The notes: generated by a model not told the origin, from the letters alone. Numbered from the stretch's first letter, positions 7,584-20,312 are shown. The stretch is 37,894 nt of DNA from Geothermobacter hydrogeniphilus (GCF_002898515.1 NZ_PPFX01000043.1:1-37894); one strand, 5' to 3'. Numbers and translations: made by a program.

Positions 7584-8102
7584 ATGCCCGACGCCATCGA
7601 CATAGAGGTTCCGACAACCGGCAGCGAAAAAGTCACTGCCGAGCTGCTGATCCGCTCCGGCCTGACCCTGGCGCTGGCGGAGTCCTGCACCGGCGGCCTG
7701 ATCGCCGCCCGGCTGACCGAGATTCCCGGCGCCTCGGCCTTTCTCGAACGGGGCGTGGTCTGCTATGCCAACAGCGCCAAGCGGGACTGGCTGCAGGTTC
7801 CCGAAGCGATCCTCAACGGGGTCGGCGCAGTCAGCAGCGAGTGCGCCGAAGCCATGGCGCGCGGTGTTCGTGCCGCGGCGGGAACCGATCTCGGACTGGC
7901 GGTCACCGGCATTGCCGGGCCCGGCGGCGGAACAACGGAGAAGCCGGTCGGCACCGTCTACCTGGCCCTGGCCGATGGCGACCGGCTCCACTGCGAGCGA
8001 CTGTTCCTCAGCGGCAGCCGCCGTCGTATCCGGGAATTGACGCTGGCAAAGGCCCTGGACTGGCTGCAGTCTGCGGCCCGCAGGCATCTGCAGGAGGATT
8101 GA
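7584..8102 (+). CDS. pncC: Nicotinamide-nucleotide amidase (CinA C-terminal domain, PncC)
   Basis: Soluble enzyme that deamidates NMN to nicotinate mononucleotide in pyridine-nucleotide salvage. The 172-residue product is the CinA C-terminal domain alone: LALAESCTGGLIAARLTEIP with the catalytic serine in ESCTGG, then GVVCYANSAKRDWL, and LAVTGIAGPGGGTTEKPVGT. The N-terminal COG1058 (MoaB-like) half of full-length CinA is absent. A TTG at 7578 in the same frame would add only two residues; ATG 7584 was preferred. There is no Shine-Dalgarno sequence because a heptamer array fills the upstream gap. The gene ends one base before the histidine-kinase ATG. Confidence 0.9.
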   Translation: MPDAIDIEVPTTGSEKVTAELLIRSGLTLALAESCTGGLIAARLTEIPGASAFLERGVVCYANSAKRDWLQVPEAILNGVGAVSSECAEAMARGVRAAAGTDLGLAVTGIAGPGGGTTEKPVGTVYLALADGDRLHCERLFLSGSRRRIRELTLAKALDWLQSAARRHLQED

Positions 8103-8103
8103 G

Positions 8104-10095
8104 ATGCCGTTGCCGTTCACCGAACTTTCAACCGTTGCCGGTCTGATCCTGTTCCTACTTGTCCTGGCGGCCTTCTTCATCCTGGGCCTGTCGCTGGCCC
8201 GCAGCCGACGGCAGGTCCGCAGACTTGCCGCGGAACTGGAAGCCCGACAGCAGCATATCGACACGCTGGAACAGGACGTCAGCGCGGCCCGCCTGCGCAG
8301 CCGACAATTGCTCACCTTTGCCGGCGACGCGATGTTTTTTCTCGATGCCGCCGGCGAGCGCCTGGTGGAACAGAACCGAACCGTCTGTGAACTGTTCGGC
8401 TATTCCGCCGCGGAACTGGACGGGATGAACCTCGACAACCTGTTTCCCGGACACCAGAAACGCCGCTACCAGCGCCTGGTCAAGAAGGTCCGCAAATACG
8501 GCTATGGAGAAGAGGGGGAACTGCTTTTTCGCCGCAAGGACGGCTCGACCTTCATCGGCGCTGTCCACGCCCGTCTCGGAACCCTGGGCCATGAGCAGGT
8601 TGTTCACGGAACCGTCCGCGACGTCACCGCGATCAAGCAGATCGAAAACGAACTGCGTCGTAAAAACCGCGACCTGGCCCTGCTCAACCGCATCGCCCAC
8701 AGCGCCGCCTCCAGTCAGGATCTGCAGAGCCTGCTCAACGGACTGCTGAAAACGGTCGTCGAAACCCTCGACACCACCGGCGGCGGCATTTTCCTGCTGC
8801 GACATGCCGGCAGTGCCCTGCACCTTGCGGCCGGCCTGAATATCTCCTCCGAGGTCAACCGGGAACTGGCCCGCATCCGCCCCGACCAGGGGCTGATCGG
8901 CAGGGTGATCAGCAATGGCCGACCGCGTTCCACCACAGACCTCAACCATGATCGGCGACGCTGGTCGAAAACGGTTCTGGAGGACGGCTGGAAAGGATTT
9001 TTAGCGGTTCCGATAGGAATCGCCGGCCGCACCCTCGGCGTCCTCTTCATTTACAGCCGCAAAGCGCGGGTCTTCACCCGCGAGGAAACCCAACTGCTGA
9101 TGGCCATCGGCCGTCAGGCCGGAACCGCGGTCGAAGGGGCCGAGCTGCTCGATGCCTTGCGCTGGCAGAACCGGCTGACCGAGGCCAGCAACCGGGAACT
9201 CGAGGCGTCCCGTCACCGGTTGAAGGAGAACCTGCGCCGCCAGCAGGAAGCGACCCGCACCCTGGAACGCCTGGAACGGATGAAAAACAATTTCCTCGCC
9301 CTGGCCTCCCACGAACTGCGCACCCCGCTGACCTACATTCTTTCCGGATCGGAACTGCTGCTCGACAACAGCAAATTGCTGAATCAACAGCAGCAGCAAC
9401 TGCTGCAGGCGGTCCATCGCGGGGGTGAGCGGCTGCAGGAAATTGTCAACGATCTGCTCGAAGTGGCCAGGCTTGAAGCCCAGAGCATCTACCTCGGCAA
9501 GGAAAAGATCCGCCTTGTCCCACTGCTCTCAAGCATCGGCAGCAACCTGGAGAGCCGTCTGGAAAAGCTGCAGCTGCAGCTTTCCATCGACCTGCTGCCC
9601 GAAATCGAATTGTACGGCGACCCCGACCACCTGCGGCGGGCCGTGCAGCGGGTGCTGGAAAATGCCGCCAAGTTCACCCCGCCCGGCGGCATGATCGACA
9701 TTACGGGGCGGAATATAGCGGCCGCCGACCTGGTCGGCCGCAAGGAAAAGTTGAAACCCTTCACCACCAACTTCTTCGATCGCCCGTTGCATCCCGCCTA
9801 CCTGCAGTTGACCATCCGCGATACCGGAGTCGGCATCGACCCGGAAGAGCAGGTCCATATCTTCGACAAGTTCTATGAAGTCGGTGAGATCACCAGTCAC
9901 CACACTTCGCAGGCCAGTTTCGGCGGCAAGGGAGTCGGCCTCGGCCTGACCCTGGTGCGCGGCATGATCGAAGCCCACGGCGGGATGATCTGGGTCGAAT
10001 CGGCCGGCACCGCCGATGGCGGTCGGGGCAGCAGTTTCCACATCGTACTGCCGCTTGAAGGGGAGACGGATGCCGTCGCCGCCACCGGGACCTGA
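8104..10095 (+). CDS. Membrane-anchored PAS-GAF sensor histidine kinase
   Basis: 663-residue sensor kinase. One transmembrane helix lies at about residues 9-31, followed by a coiled coil to about 62. A PAS domain spans about 63-185 (ELFGYSAAELDGMNL, then RRKDGSTFIGAV and GTVRDVTAIKQIENEL). A GAF domain spans about 190-350. After another coiled coil comes HisKA with the phospho-acceptor H403 in ALASHELRTPLTYI. The HATPase_c domain has VLENAAKFTPPGG (N box), IRDTGVGIDPEEQ (G1), HIFDKFYE and GKGVGLGLTLVRGMIEAHGG. No response regulator is adjacent; the nearest receiver is in the hybrid at 16105. The ATG follows AGGAGG at the end of pncC. The signal sensed is unknown. Confidence 0.93.
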   Translation: MPLPFTELSTVAGLILFLLVLAAFFILGLSLARSRRQVRRLAAELEARQQHIDTLEQDVSAARLRSRQLLTFAGDAMFFLDAAGERLVEQNRTVCELFGYSAAELDGMNLDNLFPGHQKRRYQRLVKKVRKYGYGEEGELLFRRKDGSTFIGAVHARLGTLGHEQVVHGTVRDVTAIKQIENELRRKNRDLALLNRIAHSAASSQDLQSLLNGLLKTVVETLDTTGGGIFLLRHAGSALHLAAGLNISSEVNRELARIRPDQGLIGRVISNGRPRSTTDLNHDRRRWSKTVLEDGWKGFLAVPIGIAGRTLGVLFIYSRKARVFTREETQLLMAIGRQAGTAVEGAELLDALRWQNRLTEASNRELEASRHRLKENLRRQQEATRTLERLERMKNNFLALASHELRTPLTYILSGSELLLDNSKLLNQQQQQLLQAVHRGGERLQEIVNDLLEVARLEAQSIYLGKEKIRLVPLLSSIGSNLESRLEKLQLQLSIDLLPEIELYGDPDHLRRAVQRVLENAAKFTPPGGMIDITGRNIAAADLVGRKEKLKPFTTNFFDRPLHPAYLQLTIRDTGVGIDPEEQVHIFDKFYEVGEITSHHTSQASFGGKGVGLGLTLVRGMIEAHGGMIWVESAGTADGGRGSSFHIVLPLEGETDAVAATGT

Positions 10096-10687
10096 AGCTG
10101 CCGACCTCCGCCGCAGCTTTATCGCCATCCCCCTGCCGGAAGAATACAAAAAACATCTCGAGGCTGTTCAACGGCAGATAGGCGCCATCCTTCCTCCAAT
10201 CCGCTGGAGCCGGTTTGACAACCTCCACCTGACCCTTCGTTTCCTGGGCGACCGGAACGAGGAAACGCTTGAACAAGTTGCTGTTTCTATGCTATCGGTA
10301 GCTCGTTTAAGCGCGGCCTTCGAAATCCACTTTCAGCAACTCGGTGCCTTCCCGACACCACGCCGGGCGCGGGTCATCTGGCTGGGGCCGGATTCGCTCA
10401 TGCAGCTGACCCGACTGCACCGAAAACTTGATGATGCACTTCGCAGCTGCGGCATCCCACCGGACGAGAAACCGTTCCGCCCGCACCTGACTCTCGGTCG
10501 CATCCGGGGCCGGCCGCTTGACCTGAGCGAACCGCTGACCCGGCTCGGCGCCATTGACGGCGGACGGCTTCGAATCGGCAGCATGGTACTCTATGAAAGC
10601 CGTCTGCTGCCCGGCGCCGCCAGGCACCTGCCGCGGGCTGAAGCTAACCTGGGCGGCGTGACATATTCTGACACGACAGCGGACTAA
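10070..10687 (+). CDS. thpR: RNA 2',3'-cyclic phosphodiesterase (2'-5' RNA ligase family, ThpR)
   Basis: 2H phosphoesterase of 205 residues. Both HxTx motifs are present: H53-L-T in NLHLTLRFLG and H139-L-T in RPHLTLGRIRGR. The N-terminal FIAIPLPEEYK is typical of the family, which hydrolyses 2',3'-cyclic phosphate ends of RNA and can ligate tRNA halves in vitro. ATG 10070 is preceded by GGGGAGA and lies inside the last 26 bases of the kinase gene, suggesting translational coupling. A longer in-frame start at 10016 would lie deeper inside the kinase and add an unconserved arginine-containing leader. Confidence 0.92.
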   Translation: MPSPPPGPEAADLRRSFIAIPLPEEYKKHLEAVQRQIGAILPPIRWSRFDNLHLTLRFLGDRNEETLEQVAVSMLSVARLSAAFEIHFQQLGAFPTPRRARVIWLGPDSLMQLTRLHRKLDDALRSCGIPPDEKPFRPHLTLGRIRGRPLDLSEPLTRLGAIDGGRLRIGSMVLYESRLLPGAARHLPRAEANLGGVTYSDTTAD

Positions 10688-10722
10688 CCTGATCCCAACC
10701 TGAATGGGAGGACAAGGAAATC

Positions 10723-11745
10723 ATGGCGGACAACAATCGCACCCGCAGCATCGAACTGGCCATGGGGCAGATCGAAAAACAGTTCGGCAAAGGCAGCATC
10801 ATGCGCCTCGGCGACGACAACAGCCTGCCGGATGTCGAAGCGATTTCGACCGGCGCCCTGTCGCTGGACATCGCCCTCGGCATCGGCGGCGTTCCCCGCG
10901 GCCGGGTCATCGAGATCTACGGTCCCGAGTCGTCTGGCAAAACCACTCTCGCCCTGCATATCGTTGCCGAAGCGCAGAAAAACGGCGGCATCGCGGCCTT
11001 TGTCGATGCCGAGCACGCCCTTGATGTGCAGTATGCCGGGAACCTCGGCGTCAACACCGACGATCTGCTGGTTTCCCAGCCCGATACCGGCGAGCAGGCA
11101 CTGGAAATCACCGAGGTGCTGGTTCGCAGCGGCGCTATCGACGTGCTGGTGGTCGATTCGGTCGCCGCCCTGGTGCCGCGCGCCGAAATCGAGGGAGAGA
11201 TGGGAGACACTCACGTCGGTCTGCAGGCACGACTGATGTCACAGGCGCTGCGCAAGCTGACGGGAACCATCAGCAAGAGCAACTGCTGTGTCATCTTCAT
11301 CAACCAGATCCGCATGAAGATCGGCGTCATGTTCGGCAACCCGGAAACCACCACCGGCGGCAACGCGCTGAAATTCTACGCCTCGGTGCGCATGGATATC
11401 CGCCGCATCGCCGCCATCAAGCAGGGCCAGGATGTGATCGGCAACCGTACCCGGGTCAAGGTGGTGAAAAACAAGATCGCCCCGCCCTTCAAGGAAGCGG
11501 AATTTGATATCATGTACGGGCGCGGCATTTCCCGCGTCGGCGACATCATCGACCTCGGCGTCGAACACGGCATCGTCGACAAGAGCGGCGCCTGGTATTC
11601 CTATGCCGGTGAACGGATCGGCCAGGGGCGTGAAAATGCCAAGATCTTCCTCAGCGAACATCCGGAAACCGCCGACGCCATCGAAGCGAAGCTGCTGGAG
11701 CATTTCGGTCTGCTTGTCAACCCGGCGGAGGCGCAGGGAGCCTGA
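10723..11745 (+). CDS. recA: Recombinase RecA
   Basis: DNA-strand exchange protein and SOS co-protease, 340 residues, close to the usual length. It begins with the typical helix ([24 protein letters not shown]), then Walker A GPESSGKT at residues 67-74, VDAEHALD, the Walker B region [20 protein letters not shown], the DNA-binding loops, and [20 protein letters not shown]. The acidic C-terminal tail is short. A strong GGGAGG/AAGGA region precedes ATG 10723. I saw no convincing LexA operator in the 35 bases between thpR and recA. pilT follows after three bases. Confidence 0.98.
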   Translation: MADNNRTRSIELAMGQIEKQFGKGSIMRLGDDNSLPDVEAISTGALSLDIALGIGGVPRGRVIEIYGPESSGKTTLALHIVAEAQKNGGIAAFVDAEHALDVQYAGNLGVNTDDLLVSQPDTGEQALEITEVLVRSGAIDVLVVDSVAALVPRAEIEGEMGDTHVGLQARLMSQALRKLTGTISKSNCCVIFINQIRMKIGVMFGNPETTTGGNALKFYASVRMDIRRIAAIKQGQDVIGNRTRVKVVKNKIAPPFKEAEFDIMYGRGISRVGDIIDLGVEHGIVDKSGAWYSYAGERIGQGRENAKIFLSEHPETADAIEAKLLEHFGLLVNPAEAQGA

Positions 11746-11748
11746 CGC

Positions 11749-12921
11749 ATGGAACTGAATGATATTCTCGGACTGGCGCTCAAGGCCCGGGCGTCCGATA
11801 TCCATCTCAAGGCCGGGCTGCCGCCGATCTATCGCATCGACGGCAGCCTGCGTCCGTTGCCGAAAGCGCCGCGCATCAGCCCGGAGGAGACCCGGCAGAT
11901 CGCCCACGACATCATGAACGATGTACAGCGGGCGCGGATGGAGGATGTCCACGAAGTCGACCTCTCCTACGGAGTACCCGGACTCGGTCGTTTCCGCGTC
12001 AACGCCTTTCTGCAACGCGGCTCGGTATCCCTGGTGTTCCGGACCATCCCCTTTGAATCCAAGAGCATCGACCAGCTGCTGCTGCCTCCGGTGCTGAAAA
12101 AACTGGCCGATGAACCGCGTGGCATGATCCTGGTGACCGGCGCTACCGGTTCCGGCAAGTCGACCACCCTGTCGGCCCTGCTCGATCACATCAACAACCA
12201 CCGCACCGCTCACATCGTCACCATCGAGGACCCGATCGAGTACCTGCATCGCGACAAGAAAAGCATCATCAACCAGCGCGAGGTCGGCTTCGACACCGAG
12301 GGCTTCGACATCGCCCTGAAGAGCGCCCTGCGCCAGGACCCGGACGTCATCCTGGTCGGCGAAATGCGCGACTACGAGACCATCGAAACCGCCATCACCG
12401 CCGCCGAGACCGGTCACCTGGTGCTCTCCACCCTGCACACGGTCGACGCCCCGGAGACCATCAACCGGATCATCGGCGTCTTCCCCCCCTACCAGCAGCG
12501 CCAGGTCCGCATGCAGCTGGCGTCGATCCTCAAGGGGGTCATCTCCCAGCGGCTGGTGCCGCGCGCCGACGGCAAGGGCCGGGTGCCGGCCATCGAGGTG
12601 ATGGTCTCCTCGGCACGGGTACGGGAACTGATCGAGGACAAGGAAAAGACCAGGCTGCTGCGCGACACCATCGCCCAGGGCTATATCGCCTACGGCATGC
12701 AGACCTTCGACCAGTCGCTGATGCAGCTGCTGCAGAAGAAGCTGATCACCTTCGACGAAGCCCTGCGCCAGAGCTCCAACCCCGATGATTTCAAACTCAA
12801 GATGTCGGGAGTCTCTTCCACCTCGGACGGCACCTGGGAAGATTTTGAAGACAAGGATGCCACGATCGAGGGCCGGGACGAACTCAAGGATGGCGAGACC
12901 ATCCACCTCGACCGTATCTAG
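11749..12921 (+). CDS. pilT: Type IV pilus retraction ATPase PilT
   Basis: Hexameric ATPase that depolymerises type IV pili. Of its 390 residues the first 100 form the PAS-like N-terminal domain ([21 protein letters not shown]). The motor has Walker [10 protein letters not shown] at 131-139, the Asp box ([10 protein letters not shown]), Walker B ([14 protein letters not shown]) and the His box ([13 protein letters not shown]). The C-terminal part ([20 protein letters not shown]) is typical of PilT, but an acidic extension of about 35 residues follows, rich in D and E. The gene sits between recA and recX, three bases from recA. Without the pilus genes nearby, a specialised paralogue (PilT2 or PilU-like) cannot be excluded. 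Confidence 0.93.
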   Translation: MELNDILGLALKARASDIHLKAGLPPIYRIDGSLRPLPKAPRISPEETRQIAHDIMNDVQRARMEDVHEVDLSYGVPGLGRFRVNAFLQRGSVSLVFRTIPFESKSIDQLLLPPVLKKLADEPRGMILVTGATGSGKSTTLSALLDHINNHRTAHIVTIEDPIEYLHRDKKSIINQREVGFDTEGFDIALKSALRQDPDVILVGEMRDYETIETAITAAETGHLVLSTLHTVDAPETINRIIGVFPPYQQRQVRMQLASILKGVISQRLVPRADGKGRVPAIEVMVSSARVRELIEDKEKTRLLRDTIAQGYIAYGMQTFDQSLMQLLQKKLITFDEALRQSSNPDDFKLKMSGVSSTSDGTWEDFEDKDATIEGRDELKDGETIHLDRI

Positions 12922-12923
12922 GC

Positions 12924-13415
12924 GTGGATGACCGGGAGCGTAAGAATCGCCCCGGGGCACGGGAGCAGGACCCTTGGCCCGTGGCCCTGCGACTGCTCAC
13001 CCGTCGGGACCACAGCCGTGCCGAGTTGCAGCGCAAATTGCTGCAACGCGGCTTTGACGCCGAGGCCGTCACGCGAGTCCTTGACCGCTGCCGGCAGCTC
13101 GGCTACCTGGATGATCGCCGCTATGCCGAGCAGCTTGCCCGCAGCCTCGCCGGCAGCGGCCGGGCGGTCGGCCGACGCCTGGAACTTGAGCTGAAAAAAC
13201 GCGGCATTGAAAGCAGCCTGGTGGAACAGGCCTGCGCCGCTGTCGACGCCCGGACCGACCGCGGGAACCTGATCATCGACCTGGCCGCGCGACGTTATCC
13301 CGGGTTCGACTATGCCCGGGCGGATGACGCCCGGCGCCGCCGGGTGGTCAATTTTTTTCTGCGCCGCGGATTTCCCCTCGGGGAGATTCTCGCCGCGCTC
13401 AACAGTGAACGATAA
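12924..13415 (+). CDS. recX: Regulatory protein RecX
   Basis: Small basic helical protein of 163 residues that binds RecA filaments and limits their growth. Family features are the tandem three-helix repeats: [20 protein letters not shown], then [37 protein letters not shown] and the C-terminal [19 protein letters not shown]. The start is a GTG at 12924, two bases after the pilT stop; the ATG at 12928 is out of frame. The first 17 residues are charged and poorly conserved, so a later start is possible. The gene is separated from recA by pilT, yet the three form one compact unit. Confidence 0.9.
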   Translation: MDDRERKNRPGAREQDPWPVALRLLTRRDHSRAELQRKLLQRGFDAEAVTRVLDRCRQLGYLDDRRYAEQLARSLAGSGRAVGRRLELELKKRGIESSLVEQACAAVDARTDRGNLIIDLAARRYPGFDYARADDARRRRVVNFFLRRGFPLGEILAALNSER

Positions 13416-13432
13416 AGAAGGATGCACCAGAC

Positions 13433-16081
13433 ATGTTGACCGGAAGCCAGATCCGCCAGAAATTTCTCGACTACTTTGCCGCCAGGGGGCACACCGTCGT
13501 CTCCTCCTCCTCCCTGGTGCCGCACAACGATCCGACCCTGCTGTTCACCAACGCCGGCATGAACCAGTTCAAGGACTGCTTTCTCGGCGCCGAAAAACGC
13601 AGCTATGTCCGCGCCGCGTCCTCGCAGAAATGCGTCCGCGCCGGCGGCAAGCACAACGACCTCGAGAACGTCGGCCGCACCGCCCGCCACCACACCTTTT
13701 TCGAAATGCTCGGCAACTTCTCCTTCGGCGATTATTTCAAACCGGAGGCAATCGCCTTCGCCTGGGAGTTCCTCACCGGAGAGCTGCAACTCGACACTGA
13801 CCGCCTCTATGTCACCGTCTACACCGACGATGACGAGGCGGCCGACATCTGGCACAAGCAGGAAGGGGTTCCGAAAGAACGGATCTTCCGCTTCGGCGAA
13901 AAGGACAATTTCTGGTCGATGGGCGACACCGGTCCCTGCGGCCCCTGTTCGGAAATCTTCTGGGACAACGGCCCCGGCACCGGCTGCGGCAGTCCCGACT
14001 GCGCCGTCGGCTGCGACTGCGACCGTTACATGGAGATCTGGAACAACGTCTTCATGCAGTTCGACCGTCAGCCGGACGGCACCCTGGTGCCGCTGCCGAA
14101 ACCGGCCGTCGATACCGGCATGGGACTGGAACGGATCACCACCGTAATGCAGGGTGTAACCTCCAATTACGACACCGACCTGCTACGGGACGTGATCCGC
14201 AATATCGAACAGCTCTCCGGCAAGCGTTACGGCGACCGGGAGGACGATGATGTCTCGATGCGGGTTCTGGCCGACCACAGCCGCGCCACCGCCTACCTGA
14301 TCGCCGACGGCGTACTCCCCTCCAACGAGGGCCGCGGCTACGTGCTGCGGCGGATCATGCGGCGCGCCATGCGTCATGCCAAGATGCTCGGCTTCGAAGA
14401 CCCGATCCTCTACCGGACCGCCGTATTCGTGCTTGAGTTCATGGCCGAGGCCTACCCCGAGGAAGCCGAACGCAGGGATTTCGTCGCCAGGGTGGTGCAG
14501 AACGAGGAACATCGTTTCATCCAGACCCTCGGCAACGGCCTGCGCATCCTGCAGGATGAAGTGGCCAAACTCAAGGCCGACGGCCGGTCCCGCATCCCCG
14601 GCGAGACGGTTTTCAAACTCTACGACACCTATGGCTTTCCGGTCGACCTGACCGCCGACATCGTCGAGAAGGACGGTTTCAGTCTTGATGAGGAAGGCTT
14701 CGAAAGCTGCATGGAGCAGCAACGCGCCAAGGCCCGCGAACACTGGAAAGGATCTGGAGAGGAAGCGATTTCGGCGGTTTACAAGCAATTGGTCGACGCC
14801 GGAATCCGTTGCCGTTTCAGCGGCTACCAGACCCTTGAAGACCAGGGAGATGTGCTGGCCCTGGTCCGCGGCGGCGAACGGATCGACGAGGCGGTCTGCG
14901 GCGAAACAGTCGACGTCATTACCGCCGTCACCCCCTGCTATGGGGAATCGGGCGGCCAGGTCGGCGACACCGGCGAGATCTGCACGGCAAACGCGACGCT
15001 GCGCATTCTCGACACCAGGAAACCGCTGCCGGATCTTCACGTCCACCTCTGCGAAGTGGTCACCGGGGCCATCCGGACCGGGGATCGGGCGACCCTGCGG
15101 GTTGACGCCGAACGCCGTCGGCAGATTGTCATCAACCATACCGCCACCCATCTGCTGCAGGCGGCCATGCAGCGCATCCTCGGCGACCATGTCAAGCAGG
15201 CCGGCTCGCTGGTCGAACCGGAGCGGCTGCGCTTCGACTTCACCCACTTTTCCCCTCTCAGCGACGACGAACTGCGCCGCATCGAAATCGAAGTTAATCG
15301 CCAGATCCGCGCCAATGCCGCTGTCCAGGCCGAGGAGATGTCCGCCGATGCCGCCAGGGAAGCCGGGGCCATGGCCCTGTTCGGTGAAAAATACGGGGAT
15401 GTGGTGCGGGTCATCAGCATTGATGATTACAGTAAAGAACTGTGCGGCGGCACCCATGCCGAGGCGGCCGGCGACATCGGCCTGTTCCGCATCATTTCCG
15501 AAGGAGGCATCGCCGCCGGCGTCCGCCGCATCGAGGCGGTCACCGGCCAGTGCGCTCTGGAACGGGTGCAACAGCAGCAGCAGGTTCTCAACAGCGCGGC
15601 CGGCCTGATCAAGTCCGACCCGGAACAGCTGCCGCAGCGGCTGGAGAAACTGCTCGAACAGCAGAAGGAGCTGGAACGGGAAGTCAGCAGACTGCGCTCT
15701 GAACTGCAGGCTGGCCAGGCCGGAGATCTGCTGGCCAAAACGGTTGAGATCGCCGGCATCAAAGTACTGGCCACGGCGGTGGAAAGCATGAACGGCAAGC
15801 AGCTGCGCGAGATGGCCGACAAGCTGCGCGACAAGCTCGGCAGCGGCGCGCTGGTCCTCGGCTGTGAATTCAACGGCAAGGCCAACCTGCTGGTTGCCGT
15901 CAGCAAAGACCTGACCGACCGCCTGCATGCCGGACAACTGGTCGGCAAACTGGCGGCCGGCATCGGCGGCCGGGGCGGCGGTCGTCCCGACCTGGCCCAG
16001 GCCGGCGGCAGCGAACCGGACAAACTGGCCGCCACTCTTGAACAGACCACGACACTGATCAAGGAGCAACTGGACGGCTGA
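13433..16081 (+). CDS. alaS: Alanyl-tRNA synthetase
   Basis: Class II synthetase charging tRNA-Ala, with editing of mischarged Ser/Gly. The 882-residue product has motif 1/2 sequences ([38 protein letters not shown]), the editing domain zinc ligands H569-x3-H573 (NHTATHLLQ) and C671-x3-H675 ([11 protein letters not shown]), and the C-Ala domain with a coiled coil from about 705 and the glycine-rich [17 protein letters not shown] at the end. All key residues sit within about five positions of their E. coli counterparts. ATG 13433 follows AAGGA. It lies 17 bp after recX. Confidence 0.98.
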   Translation: MLTGSQIRQKFLDYFAARGHTVVSSSSLVPHNDPTLLFTNAGMNQFKDCFLGAEKRSYVRAASSQKCVRAGGKHNDLENVGRTARHHTFFEMLGNFSFGDYFKPEAIAFAWEFLTGELQLDTDRLYVTVYTDDDEAADIWHKQEGVPKERIFRFGEKDNFWSMGDTGPCGPCSEIFWDNGPGTGCGSPDCAVGCDCDRYMEIWNNVFMQFDRQPDGTLVPLPKPAVDTGMGLERITTVMQGVTSNYDTDLLRDVIRNIEQLSGKRYGDREDDDVSMRVLADHSRATAYLIADGVLPSNEGRGYVLRRIMRRAMRHAKMLGFEDPILYRTAVFVLEFMAEAYPEEAERRDFVARVVQNEEHRFIQTLGNGLRILQDEVAKLKADGRSRIPGETVFKLYDTYGFPVDLTADIVEKDGFSLDEEGFESCMEQQRAKAREHWKGSGEEAISAVYKQLVDAGIRCRFSGYQTLEDQGDVLALVRGGERIDEAVCGETVDVITAVTPCYGESGGQVGDTGEICTANATLRILDTRKPLPDLHVHLCEVVTGAIRTGDRATLRVDAERRRQIVINHTATHLLQAAMQRILGDHVKQAGSLVEPERLRFDFTHFSPLSDDELRRIEIEVNRQIRANAAVQAEEMSADAAREAGAMALFGEKYGDVVRVISIDDYSKELCGGTHAEAAGDIGLFRIISEGGIAAGVRRIEAVTGQCALERVQQQQQVLNSAAGLIKSDPEQLPQRLEKLLEQQKELEREVSRLRSELQAGQAGDLLAKTVEIAGIKVLATAVESMNGKQLREMADKLRDKLGSGALVLGCEFNGKANLLVAVSKDLTDRLHAGQLVGKLAAGIGGRGGGRPDLAQAGGSEPDKLAATLEQTTTLIKEQLDG

Positions 16082-16104
16082 ACCAAAGGAAAATCGGCAC
16101 CTTC

Positions 16105-17247
16105 ATGAAATTATCGTCCCGTCCGGGGCCCGCCCTGGAACAACGGCAGTCCGATCGCACCATTCTCATCGTCGACGACGAAGAAGTGCTCCGCGATCTC
16201 TGCGCCAGGGCCCTGGACAACTACCGCACCCTGCAGGCCGCGGATGGCCGGGAAGCCCTGGAAACACTGGGCAGAGAACCGGTTGACCTGGTCCTGACCG
16301 ATGTCATGATGCCGGGAATGAACGGCCTTGACCTGCTGCAGGAGATCAAGCAGCAGAATCCCAACCGGGCGGTGGTGATGATGACCGGCTACGGTGACAA
16401 GGAGGTCATTCTCCGGTCACTGAAGTTGAACGCCGATGATTTTATCAGTAAACCGATCAACCTGCTGCAGTTGCGCACCACCATCGGCAAGGTGCTGGAA
16501 AAAATAAGCCTGCGTGAAGAGCTGATCGAACTGCAGAAGATGGATCAGCTCAAAAGCGACTTTCTCGGCCTGATTTCGCACAAGCTGAAGACCCCGGTTA
16601 CGGTTATCTCGCTGTTCATTCAGAACCTGGCGCGGGAATTTGAAAACCACCCGGATGCCGCGGTCCACCGCAACCTCGCACTGATCCAGGAAGAGTCGAA
16701 CTACCTGGCCAGCCTCATCCAGGACCTGCTGCAGTACAGCGGCAAGGTTCTCAACCCACGCCCGCCCCACCGCACCCTGGTCGACTTTGCCGATCTCGTC
16801 CCCGCCATCCTGGTCGAACTGCGGGAGCAGTCCACCCTGCACGGGCTGGAGATGATCTGCGATCTGCCGAACGACCTGCCCGCGGTCAGAGTCGACCAGG
16901 AACAGATCCGTTTCTGCCTGCGGGCGCTGCTCGACAATGCCCTGAAATTCACCCCCGAAGGCGGCAGGGTCACTTTGACGGCAGCGGCCGGAGCGGAATA
17001 CATCGAACTCAGCGTAACCGACACCGGGCCGGGCATCGCTCCTGACCAGCAGCAGAAAATCTTCAAAAAATTCTACCAGATCGATCCTGACAACACCGGG
17101 CAGGTCCGCGGCTTCGGTCTCGGGCTTTATTACGCGCGGGAGTTCCTCCGCGCGCACGGTGGTCGACTCGACGTGCGAAGCCTCCCCGGCCGCGGCGCCA
17201 CCTTCTCCCTGAGCCTGCCGCTCGCGCCCGAAAAAGAAGACCGTTGA
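16105..17247 (+). CDS. Soluble hybrid: N-terminal receiver plus histidine kinase
   Basis: 380-residue cytosolic protein with a receiver domain first (residues about 18-135; acidic pair D24-D25, phospho-acceptor D66 in VLTDVMMPGMNG, K of SKPIN at about 117). It continues into a dimerisation helix with H159 in GLISHKLKTPVTVI and an HATPase_c domain (RALLDNALKFTPEGG, VTDTGPGIAPDQQQ, KKFYQID, FGLGLYYAREFLRAHGG). The H box has SHKLKTP where most kinases have SHELRTP. This order suggests a kinase controlled by phosphotransfer from another kinase, for instance the orphan membrane kinase at 8104; that link is a guess. No transmembrane segment, sensor domain or output regulator is present. Confidence 0.92.
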   Translation: MKLSSRPGPALEQRQSDRTILIVDDEEVLRDLCARALDNYRTLQAADGREALETLGREPVDLVLTDVMMPGMNGLDLLQEIKQQNPNRAVVMMTGYGDKEVILRSLKLNADDFISKPINLLQLRTTIGKVLEKISLREELIELQKMDQLKSDFLGLISHKLKTPVTVISLFIQNLAREFENHPDAAVHRNLALIQEESNYLASLIQDLLQYSGKVLNPRPPHRTLVDFADLVPAILVELREQSTLHGLEMICDLPNDLPAVRVDQEQIRFCLRALLDNALKFTPEGGRVTLTAAAGAEYIELSVTDTGPGIAPDQQQKIFKKFYQIDPDNTGQVRGFGLGLYYAREFLRAHGGRLDVRSLPGRGATFSLSLPLAPEKEDR

Positions 17248-17287
17248 GGCCGCTTTCGTCCTTTTTCTCCCCGTCCCGCTATGATAT

Positions 17288-17306
17288 ATTTGCGTTTTTC
17301 GCAAAT
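17288..17306. promoter_or_regulatory. Perfect inverted repeat upstream of hslV
   Basis: ATTTGCG (17288-17294) and CGCAAAT (17300-17306) flank the loop TTTTT, 48 bp before the hslV ATG and a few bases after a TATGAT (17280-17285) that could be a -10 element. No good -35 sits at the right distance. The repeat could be an operator at +1 or a leader hairpin. It is not a terminator for the upstream gene because no T-run follows. Confidence 0.4.
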
Positions 17307-17353
17307 TGACCTTAACTGATCAAATCAATCCGGTTCCCGTTGAGGAGAAACCC

Positions 17354-17880
17354 ATGTTCCGCGGCACCACCATCATCTGCGTGCGCAAAGACAATGATGT
17401 CGCCCTGGCCGGCGACGGCCAGGTCACCCTTGGCAACACCGTCATGAAGCATACCGCGCGCAAAATCCGCCGACTGCATGACAACCAGGTTCTGGCCGGA
17501 TTCGCCGGCAGCACCGCCGACGCCTTCACCCTGTTTGATAAATTCGACACGAAACTGAAGGAGTTCCGCGGCAACCTGACCCGCGCCGCGGTGGAGATGG
17601 CCAAGGACTGGCGCACCGACCGGGTGCTGCGCCGTCTCGAAGCACTGCTGATTGTCGCCGACAGCGAAACCACCCTGATTCTCTCCGGCGCCGGCGATGT
17701 CATCGAGCCGGATGACGGCATTGCCGCCGTCGGTTCCGGCGGCAGCTTCGCCCTGGCCGCCGCCCGCGCCCTGGCCGCCCATTCCGATCTCGACGCCCGC
17801 GCCATTGTCGAACAGTCGCTGCGGATAGCCGCCGGTATCTGCATCTACACCAACGAGCAGATCACCGTGGAGGCGCTGCC

Positions 17881-17884
<4 letters not shown>
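17354..17884 (+). CDS. hslV: ATP-dependent protease proteolytic subunit HslV
   Basis: Threonine protease, the proteasome-like dodecamer of the HslVU complex. The 176-residue product begins [20 protein letters not shown], so cleavage after Gly4 would expose the catalytic threonine (T5). It continues with [35 protein letters not shown], and [23 protein letters not shown] 17354 has GAGGAG upstream; a TTG at 17306 would add 16 residues ahead of the propeptide and was rejected. Its stop overlaps the hslU start (ATGA), fitting co-translation of the two subunits. Confidence 0.97.
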
Positions 17885-19212
<1,328 letters not shown>

Positions 19213-19223
19213 AAGCGGAATGC

Positions 19224-20224
<1,001 letters not shown>

Positions 20225-20312
20225 GGCACGAGGCTCGGGGCAAGAGGTTCTGTTGGCCGCCCCTGGCGGCCCATTCGACCTCGCGCCCCTCGCCCCGCAC
20301 CCCGCGCCTGTT
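20225..20312 (+). repeat. Degenerate seven-base-period and hairpin DNA between argB and argD
   Basis: The gap contains a perfect hairpin, GGCCGCC-CCT-GGCGGCC (20255-20271), and then C-rich units of about seven bases (CCTCG/CCCCGCA-type) partly complementary to the G-rich stretch just after argB. It is a decayed relative of the clearer arrays elsewhere. No T-run follows, so read-through into argD is expected. Confidence 0.55.

Noticed and set aside
10688-10722. LexA/SOS box upstream of recA
   Set aside because: No palindrome resembling known LexA operators was found in the short gap; an operator inside thpR cannot be excluded but none was evident.
11239-12960. 573-codon minus-strand open frame opposite recA and pilT
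   Set aside because: Spans two unambiguous genes on the other strand and shows the same shadow composition.
14183-16069. 628-codon minus-strand open frame opposite alaS
   Set aside because: Mirror frame of alaS codons; no motif of its own.
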